From Thalassovita taeanensis (GTDB lineage Bacteria; Pseudomonadota; Alphaproteobacteria; Rhodobacterales; Rhodobacteraceae): a stretch of 64,000 bases of DNA. The notes under the pieces were generated by a model. The model was given only the letters and a program-made list of their open reading frames with translations, made no database searches and was not told where the DNA came from. The position numbers and the translations under genes are program-made. The stretch lies in assembly GCF_900110775.1 (NCBI RefSeq), contig NZ_FOEP01000016.1:34490-98489 (forward strand), read 5' to 3'. Positions 8,152-16,557 of this stretch are shown here, piece by piece (the first letter of the stretch is position 1; each line of letters opens with the position of its first letter).

Positions 8152-8190
8152 TCCTCACATGTCTAAGCGGGTCTGCTTGACTTGTGAGGA
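8152..8190. promoter_or_regulatory. Dyad-symmetric candidate operator upstream of alpA-like gene
   Basis: TCCTCACA (8152-8159) is mirrored by TGTGAGGA (8183-8190), with an inner AAGC (8165-8168) / GCTT (8175-8178) pair. It begins seven bases before the alpA-like ATG, a position suited to autoregulation. Which protein binds it is unknown. Confidence 0.55.
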
Positions 8191-8247
8191 ACCTAGCCGT
8201 TGAAATGCAGCTAGTCGAAGTTGAAGAAAAAACCTATACGATTGATT

Positions 8248-8559
8248 TTACGACGTAATTTCGTCTATTTTCGCGATCAATTGCGATTTGAAATAGCGAC
8301 GATCACCTGCGGGACCGCCTGCATATTCTTCGAAAAACTTTTGAAACGTGACTTCGATATTCATTTCGGCGGAAGCAACATGCCATTCTGCGGCTTTCGT
8401 GACGGTCTTCGCTTTTTCGGTTTGGCGCGATCTATTCCGTTTGCCTGTCTTAACCTTGTCCTTTGCACCTTCGGGCCGTCCACCTTGGTTCGGTGGTTGG
8501 TTAAGGATTTCTTCGGGAACGTCTTCAACGACGACTTGTGCGGGGGTCCAACGCGGCAT
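8248..8559 (-). CDS. Small hypothetical protein coupled to the integrase
   Basis: A 103-residue protein whose ATG shares a base with the integrase stop (TAATG), so it is probably translated by coupling. The N-terminal half is rich in Pro/Lys/Arg (GGRPEGAKDKVKTGKRNRSR), which would suit DNA binding; the rest is helical. No family recognised. Because of its position it could be a recombination accessory factor, but that is only an inference. Confidence 0.65.
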   Translation of the reverse strand: MPRWTPAQVVVEDVPEEILNQPPNQGGRPEGAKDKVKTGKRNRSRQTEKAKTVTKAAEWHVASAEMNIEVTFQKFFEEYAGGPAGDRRYFKSQLIAKIDEITS

Positions 8560-9884
8560 TACGCAACCCCTGCCCGCAGCGGAACGACTTTCGACGCTTC
8601 GGCTTCTTCACCGCGACAGAAGGCGGCAAATGCATTCATCATTGCCCGACGTTCTTCAACAAGGTCGTCGCGGCGATAACGGCGTTCGACTTCGTTGCCC
8701 ACATTATGCGCCAAGGCCAGTTCACTTTGAATATTGTCGAACCCGCGCTTTGCCGCCCAATCCTTGAAGGTGGAACGCAATCCATGCGGAACAGCAGGGC
8801 GCGGCTGCGGTTCTTCGTCGGGGTTTTCTGGTATCGACAGGCGAACGTCTATCCAACCCTTTGCGTCTTTCTTGACCTTGGCTTCGTGCATCCGTTTCAT
8901 AACAGCCGACATTGTGGCGTCGGACATTTCGCCGCCTCTTGGGGCCGGGAAGATAAGTGCGTTTGGATTGCTGTGATCGGCTTCGAAGTTTGGAAGCGAC
9001 TTCAACAACGCAACGGCGGCGTCGGATAGCGGAACCCGGTGTTCGCCGTTCTTTTTGACCTTCATTCGGGCTGCGGGGATTGTGAAAACCTTAGACTGAA
9101 AGTCGATTTCGCCCCATGTTGCCCCCCGAACTTCACCGCTGCGGCTGGCGCAATATGTGACAAATTCTAACGCCCGTGCTGCCATGCCTTCCCGCTTGCC
9201 AAGGGCTGCAAACCATGTGGGCAAATCGTCTTGTTGAATTGCGGGTCTATTTTGCGTTTCGGCTTCGCCTTGGTTTTCAATCCACGTTGCCAGCGCGGAT
9301 ATAGAAGCCGGGTTGTCGTGTTTGCGGCAACCTTCGTCAATCGCCCAATCAAAGACCTTGGAGCATCGCTGGCGAACACGTCGGGCCGTATCGGTCTTCG
9401 TCGCCCAAACGGGTTTTAGAACGCCTTTCACGTCGTCAATCGTGATGGTGCCCACATCCTTTGCACCTATCTTCGGGCAAACGTGCAAGTCCAAGCTTGC
9501 CCGCCACTGCTTGCGGTGTTTTTCGCTGCGGAATTTCTGGATTTTTCCCGACTTCATATATTCGTCTAGGGCGTCGGCGAAGGTCGTAACGTTCGGCACT
9601 TCGGGCGCGGCGTTCAATGCGCGGCGTTCTTCAACAGGGTCGCGGCCTTCCCTTACGGCGACGCGAAGCTTGTCAACTTCGTTACGGGCGGCTTTCAACG
9701 AAACGTCTTCATACGACCCAAGCCCCATGCCACGCGCTTTGCCGCGACTCGTGTAGCGGAAGACCCAAGATTTCGTGCCCCATTTCGACACTTGCAGAAA
9801 AAGCCCCCTACCGTCGCGGTAGTGCCCCGGTGCCGTTTTTGCCTTTACCGTCTTGTCGTCCAGAAGATCGGAACCCCGTGCCAT
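8559..9884 (-). CDS. Tyrosine-type site-specific integrase (DUF4102 arm-binding + catalytic domain)
   Basis: A 441-residue integrase of the P4 type. An N-terminal DUF4102 arm-binding domain (about 10-95, YRDGRGLFLQV) is followed by a core-binding region. The catalytic domain shows R248 (CASRSGEVR), H367-x-x-R370 (HGLRSTF), H393 and nucleophile Y403 (RRYRRDD). It would recombine the 17-bp att cores at 1721 and 10032. The gene reads inward from the right end, far from the tRNA. A TACTA repeat and about 150 bases of non-coding DNA separate its start from attR. Confidence 0.95.
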   Translation of the reverse strand: MARGSDLLDDKTVKAKTAPGHYRDGRGLFLQVSKWGTKSWVFRYTSRGKARGMGLGSYEDVSLKAARNEVDKLRVAVREGRDPVEERRALNAAPEVPNVTTFADALDEYMKSGKIQKFRSEKHRKQWRASLDLHVCPKIGAKDVGTITIDDVKGVLKPVWATKTDTARRVRQRCSKVFDWAIDEGCRKHDNPASISALATWIENQGEAETQNRPAIQQDDLPTWFAALGKREGMAARALEFVTYCASRSGEVRGATWGEIDFQSKVFTIPAARMKVKKNGEHRVPLSDAAVALLKSLPNFEADHSNPNALIFPAPRGGEMSDATMSAVMKRMHEAKVKKDAKGWIDVRLSIPENPDEEPQPRPAVPHGLRSTFKDWAAKRGFDNIQSELALAHNVGNEVERRYRRDDLVEERRAMMNAFAAFCRGEEAEASKVVPLRAGVA

Positions 9885-9893
9885 GTGCTGTCC

Positions 9894-9909
9894 TACTCAA
9901 TTTCTACTA
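9894..9909. repeat. TACTA direct repeat, 11-bp period (site 4, right end)
   Basis: TACTC at 9894 and TACTA at 9905, 11 bp apart, between the integrase start and attR. With the copy near attL it flanks the element on both ends, consistent with an arm-type or excision-factor site. Confidence 0.5.
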
Positions 9910-10031
9910 CAGAAATTTGACAGATTCAGACAGACAAGGCAAGACAGTGATAGACGACACAATCCCGCAAGCATTTGGAAACAATCGTTATTTCAGACAA
10001 CCCTAGACGGTGACAGACATACTATCGGAAG

Positions 10032-10048
10032 CCCTACGGGCTGCCACT
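10032..10048 (+). repeat. attR: 17-bp direct repeat
   Basis: Exact copy of 1721-1737, outside any tRNA gene. It marks the right boundary of the integrated element. Confidence 0.92.
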
Positions 10049-10280
10049 CTTCTTGCGAGAGCTATTGGTTTTGCTAATAAAGTTTCAGCCATCACGCTCT
10101 GCCTAAGCAATGTGCAATGGGTCCAAGAGCGAAGAACGGCCCTGAAAACCCCCGGCGAACGCTCGCAAAGACGTGATCAAAGTTTCTACTCCCGCCTTTC
10201 TTAATTTCTGAGCATTGCACAATGCGCGGTGCGTAAGCGCGATGGTTCGCGCGATACACCATAGATAAGAAAGTGTTGCA

Positions 10281-10944
10281 TTGGCGAAAGTTGTCTCGGT
10301 CGCCGACGTGTTCATAGACACGAATATTTTGGAGTTTTCTGCCATCAAGAAGCATGTCTGCCGACCAAGGAAGGACACGATCAACTGGGGTGGTATCGAG
10401 CAAGAGATCATGGTGCACGACATGGTCACCACAAATGTTCCTCGCACGATCAAGAACGAAACGCAGAAACGTGACGCGATTCTTCTTGGAATGCCGGTAT
10501 TTCCGGGGAACTCAAGTTTCATATGCACAGAGAAGTTGACCTTGAAACATGGGGTCTGCCGGGCATGGCAAGCGCGTCTGGTCGTTTCTTCGATGGTCCA
10601 ATCCACGAGGTCGCCGACCCAATCGCGCCGCAGTCTCGCATAATCGCTGGGGGCCAAAGAAGCCCAGAGAATACGTGCTAGATTTTCTGTCCGGCATTCA
10701 GCACCCGCGCTATGCCGAACTTACGAAGATGACCGGCGTATTTCAGGGCAAAGACAAGCCACTAAACCTAAACCAAGCACGAGATGCTTACCATATTTGG
10801 TGCGCCGAATGTGCCGACATGAACTAGTTTCTGACAATGGATTACAAATTTCCAAAGGTCGTAGGTGCGGCAAAGTTTATGTGGAACGGCTATAGGTTCG
10901 CCAAACCTCGCGTTGGCTTTGACGAAGGCAAGGGCTGGACGTAA
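10281..10944 (+). pseudogene. Decayed PIN-domain protein gene
   Basis: Protein-like sequence continues through three frames. The first frame has the PIN-type start VFIDTNILEF, with the expected D..N pair (10281 to about 10505). A second frame carries ELKFHMHREVDLETWGLPG (to about 10655). A third has DAYHIWCAECADMN, then an in-frame TAG (10825-10827), then FLTMDYKF and a TAA at 10942-10944. The D-x-x-H...FLT-D pattern fits the C-terminal half of PIN ribonuclease domains. Two frameshifts plus a stop indicate an inactivated gene. It lies just outside attR. No antitoxin partner is visible. Confidence 0.6.
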
Positions 10945-10982
10945 AAAACGCCCCATCTGCGTCGGTGCACGTAAACCGGGGC
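10943..10982 (-). terminator. Rho-independent terminator after the ygiB-like gene
   Basis: On the minus strand GCCCC (10982-10978) pairs with GGGGC (10954-10950) across a long loop, followed by T6. It directly follows the 10982-11563 stop. Confidence 0.6.
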
Positions 10983-11563
10983 TAGCCGCCGAAGCCCGAG
11001 CGACCGCTGCCGAACTTGCCAAAGCCGCCGCGTGACATGGCTGTGGCGCGGGTCATAGGAGCCTTGCCGAGCGTTGACGTGGGGCGGGTGAATTGCGACG
11101 TGCTGAGCTTTGCGGCACCGGCATTGCTGGAGTAGCTGCTTGAGCGTGCCGCATTGGTAAACCGCCCGTCCGAGGTTTTATAAAGCGGTTGGCTCGCGGA
11201 CATGCCCGAGCGCCCGCCGAGCATATTCCCGATGAGGTAGCCCGCCATGAGCGGCATGAAGATGCTGCCCGACCCGCCTTGTGTTGCGGTTGCTTCCGAA
11301 CCGCAGGCACCTTCGCCGTGCTGCTCTTCGCAGACGGCAATGCTGTCATAGCGGGGGGCGGCCTCGACGTGCAAAACCTCGGCTTCGGTGAACGCGGCTT
11401 CACAATCTTGGACAGAGAACAGCCCACCGGGCGTTGCCGCGTTGGTGCAGCTTTGCAGATCGGGAAAGGCTTGTGCGTCCACCTGTTCGTCACGGCATCC
11501 AGCAAGGGTGAAAGCGGCGGCGCCAACGATCGCGATGGTGATCCGGCTGGAACGTTTGGTCAT
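10982..11563 (-). CDS. YgiB/DUF1190-family lipoprotein
   Basis: A 193-residue protein with a lipoprotein signal (AAAFTLAGC, lipidated Cys at about 23). A Cys-containing N-terminal domain (DLQSC, VQDCEAAF, CEEQHGEGACG) is followed by a Gly/Ser/Arg-rich tail ending GRSGFGG. This is the layout of the UPF0441/YgiB family. As in Escherichia coli ygiB-ygiC, it is paired with a glutathionylspermidine-synthase-like gene, here upstream by 46 bases. The role of the family is not established; an envelope location is inferred from the signal. Confidence 0.8.
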   Translation of the reverse strand: MTKRSSRITIAIVGAAAFTLAGCRDEQVDAQAFPDLQSCTNAATPGGLFSVQDCEAAFTEAEVLHVEAAPRYDSIAVCEEQHGEGACGSEATATQGGSGSIFMPLMAGYLIGNMLGGRSGMSASQPLYKTSDGRFTNAARSSSYSSNAGAAKLSTSQFTRPTSTLGKAPMTRATAMSRGGFGKFGSGRSGFGG

Positions 11564-11609
11564 GACAATCCTAACTCTTGGTCAATGGGTGTAACTTTAT
11601 ATGCGCAGG

Positions 11610-12836
11610 TCATGCGACAATATAGTGCGGTTTGAACCTTGATAGATCCTGAGTGATGCGAGAGCGATCTTCGCGCATGCCGATGCCTGCGCAGGTCTCG
11701 CCCACGATCCACGCCCCAATGACCGGGCGAAAGCCATCAAACTGCGGCAGCGGCGCATAGGCCTGAAGGATGCGGGGATGTTCAGCGTAGTCGGTATTGT
11801 GCGCTTCTTCGATGATTTCGCCATCTTTGATGATCGTGACCGATGCGCCTTCGCGCGACAGGATCGGTTTGCGCACATGGCCTGCTGCAAGCTGCGCCCT
11901 GGCCCGCTCGAACGCCCCGGCCACATCCGTGGCAGCGGCCCCGCGCCCGGCGATGGCTTCGCCGATGTCGTGTTCGAAAAACGCGGGCAAAAGGTTGGGG
12001 TGCCCCTCAAACATCTGCCAGAGCACCGGCAAGATCCCCTTGTTGGACAAGAGCGCCTTCCATGCCGGTTCCAGAAACAGGCAGCGTGATCCGGCGATAT
12101 GGTCGGCGTAGTCATCACGCAGCAGGTCTTCCCACGGGTAAAGCTTGAAGAGGACGCCCATGACCCGGTCTTCATCATCGAGAAACTGGCCATCTTTGCT
12201 GAGCGCGATCTTGTCGAGGTCGCAGTAATGCGCCCCAAGCCCGGCTTCGCGGGCAGCCCAGCCCATGGCCTCGACAGTTGCGTAGTCCTCGGGGCTGCCA
12301 CCAACGGCGGTAAAATGCAGATCGCTTTCGGGCTCGAAAACCTCGCCAAACCGCGCGACGAGCGCCTCGTGGATGCCGTTGAACTGATCGCTCCCCTCGG
12401 CAAGCACGCCAGCGGCGAGCTGATCTTCGAACCATTGCCACTGAAAGGCGGCGCTTTCATAAAGTGAGGTCGGGGTATCGGCGTTATATTCCAACAGCTT
12501 GGCCGGGCCGTGACCATCATAGGCAAAATCGAAGCGGCCATATATCTCGGGGTCACCGCGGCGCCAGCTTTCGGCGACAAGATCGCGATGCGCCTCGGGG
12601 ATCGCGAGGCGCTCCATCAGGGGTTCGCTCTTGATGATCAGGTCGACCGCCTCGCGGCACATGGCGTGCAGCTCGGTTGCGGGATCTTCGAGGTCTGTCT
12701 CGATCTGGTCCAGCGTGAAGGCATAGGCCGAGGTTTCATCCCAATAGGGCGCGCCGTGCATATCGGCGAAGGTAAAGCCAACCTCCTTGGCATGGTCGCG
12801 CCAATGAGGCCTTTCGGGCAAGGCAATTTTCTGCAT
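11610..12836 (-). CDS. Glutathionylspermidine synthase-like ATP-grasp protein (YgiC/YjfC type)
   Basis: A 408-residue protein with the ATP-grasp amidoligase fold of the C-terminal half of glutathionylspermidine synthase: RFDFAYDGHGPAKLLEYNAD (near 102-121, binding Glu/Asn), LFLEPAWKALLSNKGILPVL and KPILSREGASV. It lacks the amidase domain, as YgiC and YjfC do. It probably joins a peptide and an amine with ATP, but the true substrate of this subfamily is unproven. A strong GAGGAGGAG ribosome site supports ATG 12836. It forms an operon with the YgiB-like lipoprotein. Confidence 0.88.
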   Translation of the reverse strand: MQKIALPERPHWRDHAKEVGFTFADMHGAPYWDETSAYAFTLDQIETDLEDPATELHAMCREAVDLIIKSEPLMERLAIPEAHRDLVAESWRRGDPEIYGRFDFAYDGHGPAKLLEYNADTPTSLYESAAFQWQWFEDQLAAGVLAEGSDQFNGIHEALVARFGEVFEPESDLHFTAVGGSPEDYATVEAMGWAAREAGLGAHYCDLDKIALSKDGQFLDDEDRVMGVLFKLYPWEDLLRDDYADHIAGSRCLFLEPAWKALLSNKGILPVLWQMFEGHPNLLPAFFEHDIGEAIAGRGAAATDVAGAFERARAQLAAGHVRKPILSREGASVTIIKDGEIIEEAHNTDYAEHPRILQAYAPLPQFDGFRPVIGAWIVGETCAGIGMREDRSRITQDLSRFKPHYIVA

Positions 12837-13014
12837 CTGGCTCCTCCTCGGATCTTGAGGATCATTTAGGCGGTTTGGAGGGCGGAAACCAGACTTGGTT
12901 TTCGGCTTGCTGGGCGAAAGCGACGACAGCAGTGTTTCCGCCCAGCAGGCAGTTCACGCGAAACACGCCGCAACGGACCGGTTTGGGGCCGCGAAGGCCA
13001 TGGGTTGAACAGCC

Positions 13015-14790
13015 CTAGAGCGGCCAGACGAAGAGGATTGTCGGGACCGCGACGCAGACAACGAGGATTTCCAGAGGAAGCCCGATACGCCAATAATCGC
13101 CAAAGCGGTAACCACCGGGACCCAGAATGATGGTGTTGTTCTTGTGTCCAATCGGGGTGAGGAAGGCGCATGACGCCGCCACCGCAACCGTCATCAGGTA
13201 GGTGTCGGGGTTTGTTCCGGTCGCGGATGCGATTGACATCGAGATTGGCGCAGCGATCAACGTCGTCGCCACATTGTTCAAAAAGTCTGACAGCGTCATC
13301 GTCACAACCATCAGCGCAACCAGCGAGACCCATGCCGGGTAGTCGACCGTCAAGCTCACGATCTGGTTGGCGATCAAGTCGGCCCCGCCGAAATGCTCGA
13401 ACGCCTCGGCCAGAGGGATCAGGCTGGCAAGCAGGACGATGACTTTCCATTCCACCGATGCGTATACCTCGCGGCCACTGACAAGACCCAGCGCGACGTA
13501 GCCGATCACGGCGCCGCCGAGCGCCACGGACAATGGAACAAGCCCAAGCACAGCCAGAGCGACCGCGAGCATAAACACCCCGATGGACAGGCCCGCTTTG
13601 CTGCGTTGGACAACTTCGGTTTGCCGCCCTTCAAGCGGCAGCACGCCAAGCCACTCGATAGCTTCGGCCACGCGGGCGGGCGTTCCCAGCAAAAGAAGGA
13701 CGTCGCCGGCACGGATGGGAAGAAGACGCACCCGGTCTTGAAAGCTCTTTCCGCTTCGCGCGACACCCAAAAGCGTGACGGAGCGGTGCTGCAACAGGTT
13801 CAGGCTGCGCGACGTGCGGCCCTGTATCCGCGCGCCGTCTGGAACGATGGCTTCTGCCAAGGTCAGGCCCGGCGCCACAACGCCACCTTCGTGTTTTTCC
13901 GAGCCTGCAAAATCAAGCCCCGCCTGCCCCATGAAGGCCTCGATCGATTTGGGTTCGCCTTCGACGACCAGAAAGTCACCCGCGCGCAGCTCTTCTCGTC
14001 TTGCGAGGCCGCGGATGCGTTTGCCGCGACGGACCAGACCCAGAATATGGACGTCGACATCGTTCGCTTTGGGATAAAGATCCTCGACCACCATGTCCTC
14101 TGCCAGTGTCTGCTCTCCGATACGAAGTTCGGCGACGTATCGGCCTTTGCTGACCTCTCTTTCGGTGTCCAACAGCGACGTCCGCGATGGCAAAAGCCGC
14201 CAGCCGAAAAGGGAAACGAAGGCAATCCCGGCGATGGCGACGGTCAGCCCGACAGGTGCAAAATCAAACATGCCGAACGGCGCGCCCATAACGCCCTGAC
14301 GATATTCCGAGATCACAATATTCGGCGGTGTTCCGATCAGCGTGATCATACCGCCAAGAATTGTCGCAAACGAAAGCGGCATCAGGGTTTGCCCCGCCGC
14401 GCGTTTGGCCTTTTTCGCGGCTTCAAGGTCCAGCGGCATCAGAAGCGCCAACGCGGCGACATTGTTGATGATCGCAGACAATCCGGCGGCCAAAGCTGCC
14501 ACGACAGCAATATGTAAGGGAAGCGGCCGGTCCGGGTCGATCAGCCGCGACGCAACAAGCTCGACCGCGCCGGATGACGACAACCCCCGGCTGACGATCA
14601 AGACCAGTGCGATGATGGCCACAGCGGAATGCCCGAACCCGGAAAAAACATCATGGGTCGGCACCAGCCCAAGCGTGGCCGCGATGATCAAGGCGCCGAA
14701 GGCGATCAGATCGTATCGGATGCGGCCCCAGACAAGAAGGACGAACACGGCACCCAGAAGGACAAAAATTTGCGTCAATTCACTCTGCAT
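13015..14790 (-). CDS. SLC13-family permease with two RCK_C (TrkA-C) domains
   Basis: A 591-residue membrane protein. The N- and C-terminal membrane halves each have a re-entrant-loop signature of divalent anion/Na+ symporters: NNVAA (109-113) with IGTPPN (152-157), and SDFLNNVATT with IGHKNN near the C-terminus. Between them (about 205-385) lie two cytoplasmic RCK_C modules. This is the SAC1-like class, which often moves sulfate or other oxyanions; the substrate here cannot be read from sequence. It is divergent from the Hsp70-like gene at 15001. Confidence 0.88.
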   Translation of the reverse strand: MQSELTQIFVLLGAVFVLLVWGRIRYDLIAFGALIIAATLGLVPTHDVFSGFGHSAVAIIALVLIVSRGLSSSGAVELVASRLIDPDRPLPLHIAVVAALAAGLSAIINNVAALALLMPLDLEAAKKAKRAAGQTLMPLSFATILGGMITLIGTPPNIVISEYRQGVMGAPFGMFDFAPVGLTVAIAGIAFVSLFGWRLLPSRTSLLDTEREVSKGRYVAELRIGEQTLAEDMVVEDLYPKANDVDVHILGLVRRGKRIRGLARREELRAGDFLVVEGEPKSIEAFMGQAGLDFAGSEKHEGGVVAPGLTLAEAIVPDGARIQGRTSRSLNLLQHRSVTLLGVARSGKSFQDRVRLLPIRAGDVLLLLGTPARVAEAIEWLGVLPLEGRQTEVVQRSKAGLSIGVFMLAVALAVLGLVPLSVALGGAVIGYVALGLVSGREVYASVEWKVIVLLASLIPLAEAFEHFGGADLIANQIVSLTVDYPAWVSLVALMVVTMTLSDFLNNVATTLIAAPISMSIASATGTNPDTYLMTVAVAASCAFLTPIGHKNNTIILGPGGYRFGDYWRIGLPLEILVVCVAVPTILFVWPL

Positions 14791-15000
14791 AGCAGCACCT
14801 TAGCGGAGTTCCCGTGGCGCTGGAATATGGACTTTCCGCAGGGCGCTTCATATCCTCTCGGTCGCAGGTGTGTTGCCGAGAGGTATTTCCCGCCTTCTTT
14901 ATGGGGCCTCATAGGTTCCGGTGGTTCCGGTTGCCGCTTGACGACCGTGCCTTGGGTCCATAAAGACGCGCCTTTCGTATAATATCGGGAGAGGTCTGAG

Positions 15001-16251
15001 ATGGCGGCGCATAGCCAAGTATTGGGTATCGACTTCGGCACCTCCAACTCAGCGGCGGGGTATTTGTGCGATGGCAAGCCTCGGCTGATCGAGATGGCCC
15101 CCGGCCAGACCACGCTGCCGACGACATTCTTTTTCGACTACGACACGCGCAAGACCCTGATCGGAGAGTCGGCCAATCAGGCCTTGCTGAACGGCATTGA
15201 TGGGCGGTTCATGCGGGCGCTCAAGCGCGTGCTGGGCACAACGTTGATGCATGAGAAACGCCACATCCTGAACGAGCGTGTGACATTCGTGGACATCATC
15301 GCCCGCTTCCTGAGCCAGATCAAAATCCGGGCCGAGGTCGAGACCGGCCTGACCTTCGACCGGGTCATTTCGGGCCGCCCGGTGGTCTTTCATGGCGTTG
15401 ATGACCCGCGTGAAGAACAGGCCGAGGCCGATCTGCGTGCCTGTTATCTGGCGGCCGGTTTCAAAGAGGTTGATTTTTTGCCCGAACCCGAAGCCGCCGC
15501 CATTGCCAGCGGCGCGCTGGAGCAGTCGGGTGAGATCGGGTTGATCGTCGATATCGGCGGCGGCACCTCGGACTTTTCGCTGTTCCGGTCGGGCAATGCG
15601 GGCGTCACGATCCTGGCCAATCACGGTATCCGCATCGGTGGCACCGATTTCGACCGCGCAATCAACATTGATCGGGTGATGCCGCTGCTGGGCAAAGGCA
15701 CGCAATTGCGCAAGGCGATCGGTCCGGGCGAGTCGCCCGTCCCCAGCGCGATCTTCAACGATCTTGCCACGTGGGAGAAGATCCCCTTCCTCTATACCGC
15801 TCAGCATCGTCGCATGGCCGAGGAGTTGGCGCGGCTGGCCTATGAACCGGAGAAGCTGAACCGGCTTGTCACCGTATTGGAAGACGAGCTTGGGCATGAG
15901 TTGGCCTTTGCTGTTGAGCGCGGCAAGATCGCGGCCAATACCGGCAAGGAGCAGTCCGTTATTGCGCTGGACCAGATCGAGCGGAACCTTTCGGCCCCAT
16001 TGCCGACCGATGCCCTTACCCGAATTCTTGCCGAGCACGCCCAAGCGTTGCGCACCGGGGTGCAAGAGACGCTGCAACTTGCCAGCCTTGATACGGCACA
16101 GGTCGACCGGGTCATCTATGTTGGCGGGTCGAGCTTGATGTCGATGGTGTCAAACACGATGAAAGAGCAATTCCCCAACGCCCGACATTCCTTCACCGAA
16201 GTGTTCACCGCGGTTACCGATGGGCTGGCACTTGCGTCCGGGCGACGCTAG
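15001..16251 (+). CDS. Hsp70-family chaperone-like ATPase (YegD type)
   Basis: A 416-residue protein covering only the actin-like ATPase domain: phosphate-1 loop GIDFGTSNS (9-17), phosphate-2 DIGGGTSDF (184-192) and adenosine motif YVGGSSLM (about 374-381). It lacks the substrate-binding domain of DnaK, as YegD does. GGGAGAGG sits six bases ahead of the ATG, with a TATAAT-like box a little further upstream. Partner and substrate are unknown. Confidence 0.88.
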   Translation: MAAHSQVLGIDFGTSNSAAGYLCDGKPRLIEMAPGQTTLPTTFFFDYDTRKTLIGESANQALLNGIDGRFMRALKRVLGTTLMHEKRHILNERVTFVDIIARFLSQIKIRAEVETGLTFDRVISGRPVVFHGVDDPREEQAEADLRACYLAAGFKEVDFLPEPEAAAIASGALEQSGEIGLIVDIGGGTSDFSLFRSGNAGVTILANHGIRIGGTDFDRAINIDRVMPLLGKGTQLRKAIGPGESPVPSAIFNDLATWEKIPFLYTAQHRRMAEELARLAYEPEKLNRLVTVLEDELGHELAFAVERGKIAANTGKEQSVIALDQIERNLSAPLPTDALTRILAEHAQALRTGVQETLQLASLDTAQVDRVIYVGGSSLMSMVSNTMKEQFPNARHSFTEVFTAVTDGLALASGRR

Positions 16252-16332
16252 CGCACCGACTGGGGACTGACCGGCATCCGATTTGCGCATACTGCGCGGC
16301 GGCAGCCGTAAAAACCAACTGCCATCTGCAGT

Positions 16333-16414
16333 GCGCTGATCCGGAGCAGATTTCTCAGGCCTTGCGCAAAGACCGTAAAACCACCGGTCTTTGCGCGAAG
16401 AATCTGTGCAGCGC
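16333..16414. repeat. Long imperfect hairpin between yegD-like gene and the UgpB-like operon
   Basis: A perfect 12-bp stem GCGCAAAGACCG (16364-16375) / CGGTCTTTGCGC (16385-16396) is extended outward by CAGATTTCT/AGAATCTG and GCGCTG (16333-16338) / CAGCGC (16409-16414). No T-tract follows, so it is not a classic terminator. The 305-base gap 16252-16557 holds this hairpin, the Pho-box-like repeats at 16484 and no gene. Confidence 0.6.
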
Positions 16415-16483
16415 GTGGCCATCTCATCATCGGGGGTTCAACGCCATAATATAGTTTTGTGACATCTCGCTATTCTGCGGCGA

Positions 16484-16501
16484 CTGTTACGATGCTGTCG
16501 C
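16484..16501 (+). promoter_or_regulatory. Candidate Pho box of the UgpB-like operon
   Basis: CTGTTAC (16484-16490), four bases GATG, then CTGTCGC (16495-16501). This matches the PhoB box layout of two 7-bp repeats related to CTGTCAT with an 11-bp period, 57 bases before the binding-protein start. Three further transcripts in this window have similar sites. Confidence 0.6.
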
Positions 16502-16557
16502 ATCCAATTCGCACATGTTTCGGAACTCACGCTAGCAATATTTGTTGGAGAAACATG

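Larger units (their letters stand above)
1721..10048. mobile_element. Integrative element in tRNA-Glu, about 8.3 kb
   Basis: The element is bounded by exact 17-bp att repeats. It holds a DUF4102-type tyrosine integrase at its right end, an AlpA-type regulator, a prim-pol primase and a hexameric-type helicase, and several small genes without recognised function. Base and codon use (many TTCG/CGAA words, lower GC) differ from the flanking genes. No capsid, portal, terminase or conjugation gene is recognisable. It is therefore either a replicating phage-satellite-like island or a minimal integrative plasmid. The integrase sits at the end far from the tRNA, whereas integrases are more commonly next to the tRNA gene. 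Confidence 0.9.

Noticed and set aside
10103..10657. Minus-strand open frame of 184 codons opposite the PIN relic
   Set aside because: Cys/Ser/Arg-rich without domain character or ribosome site; the plus-strand PIN-like sequence explains the region.
16252..16430. Minus-strand frames over the large hairpin
   Set aside because: The frames result from the inverted repeat and have no coding character.
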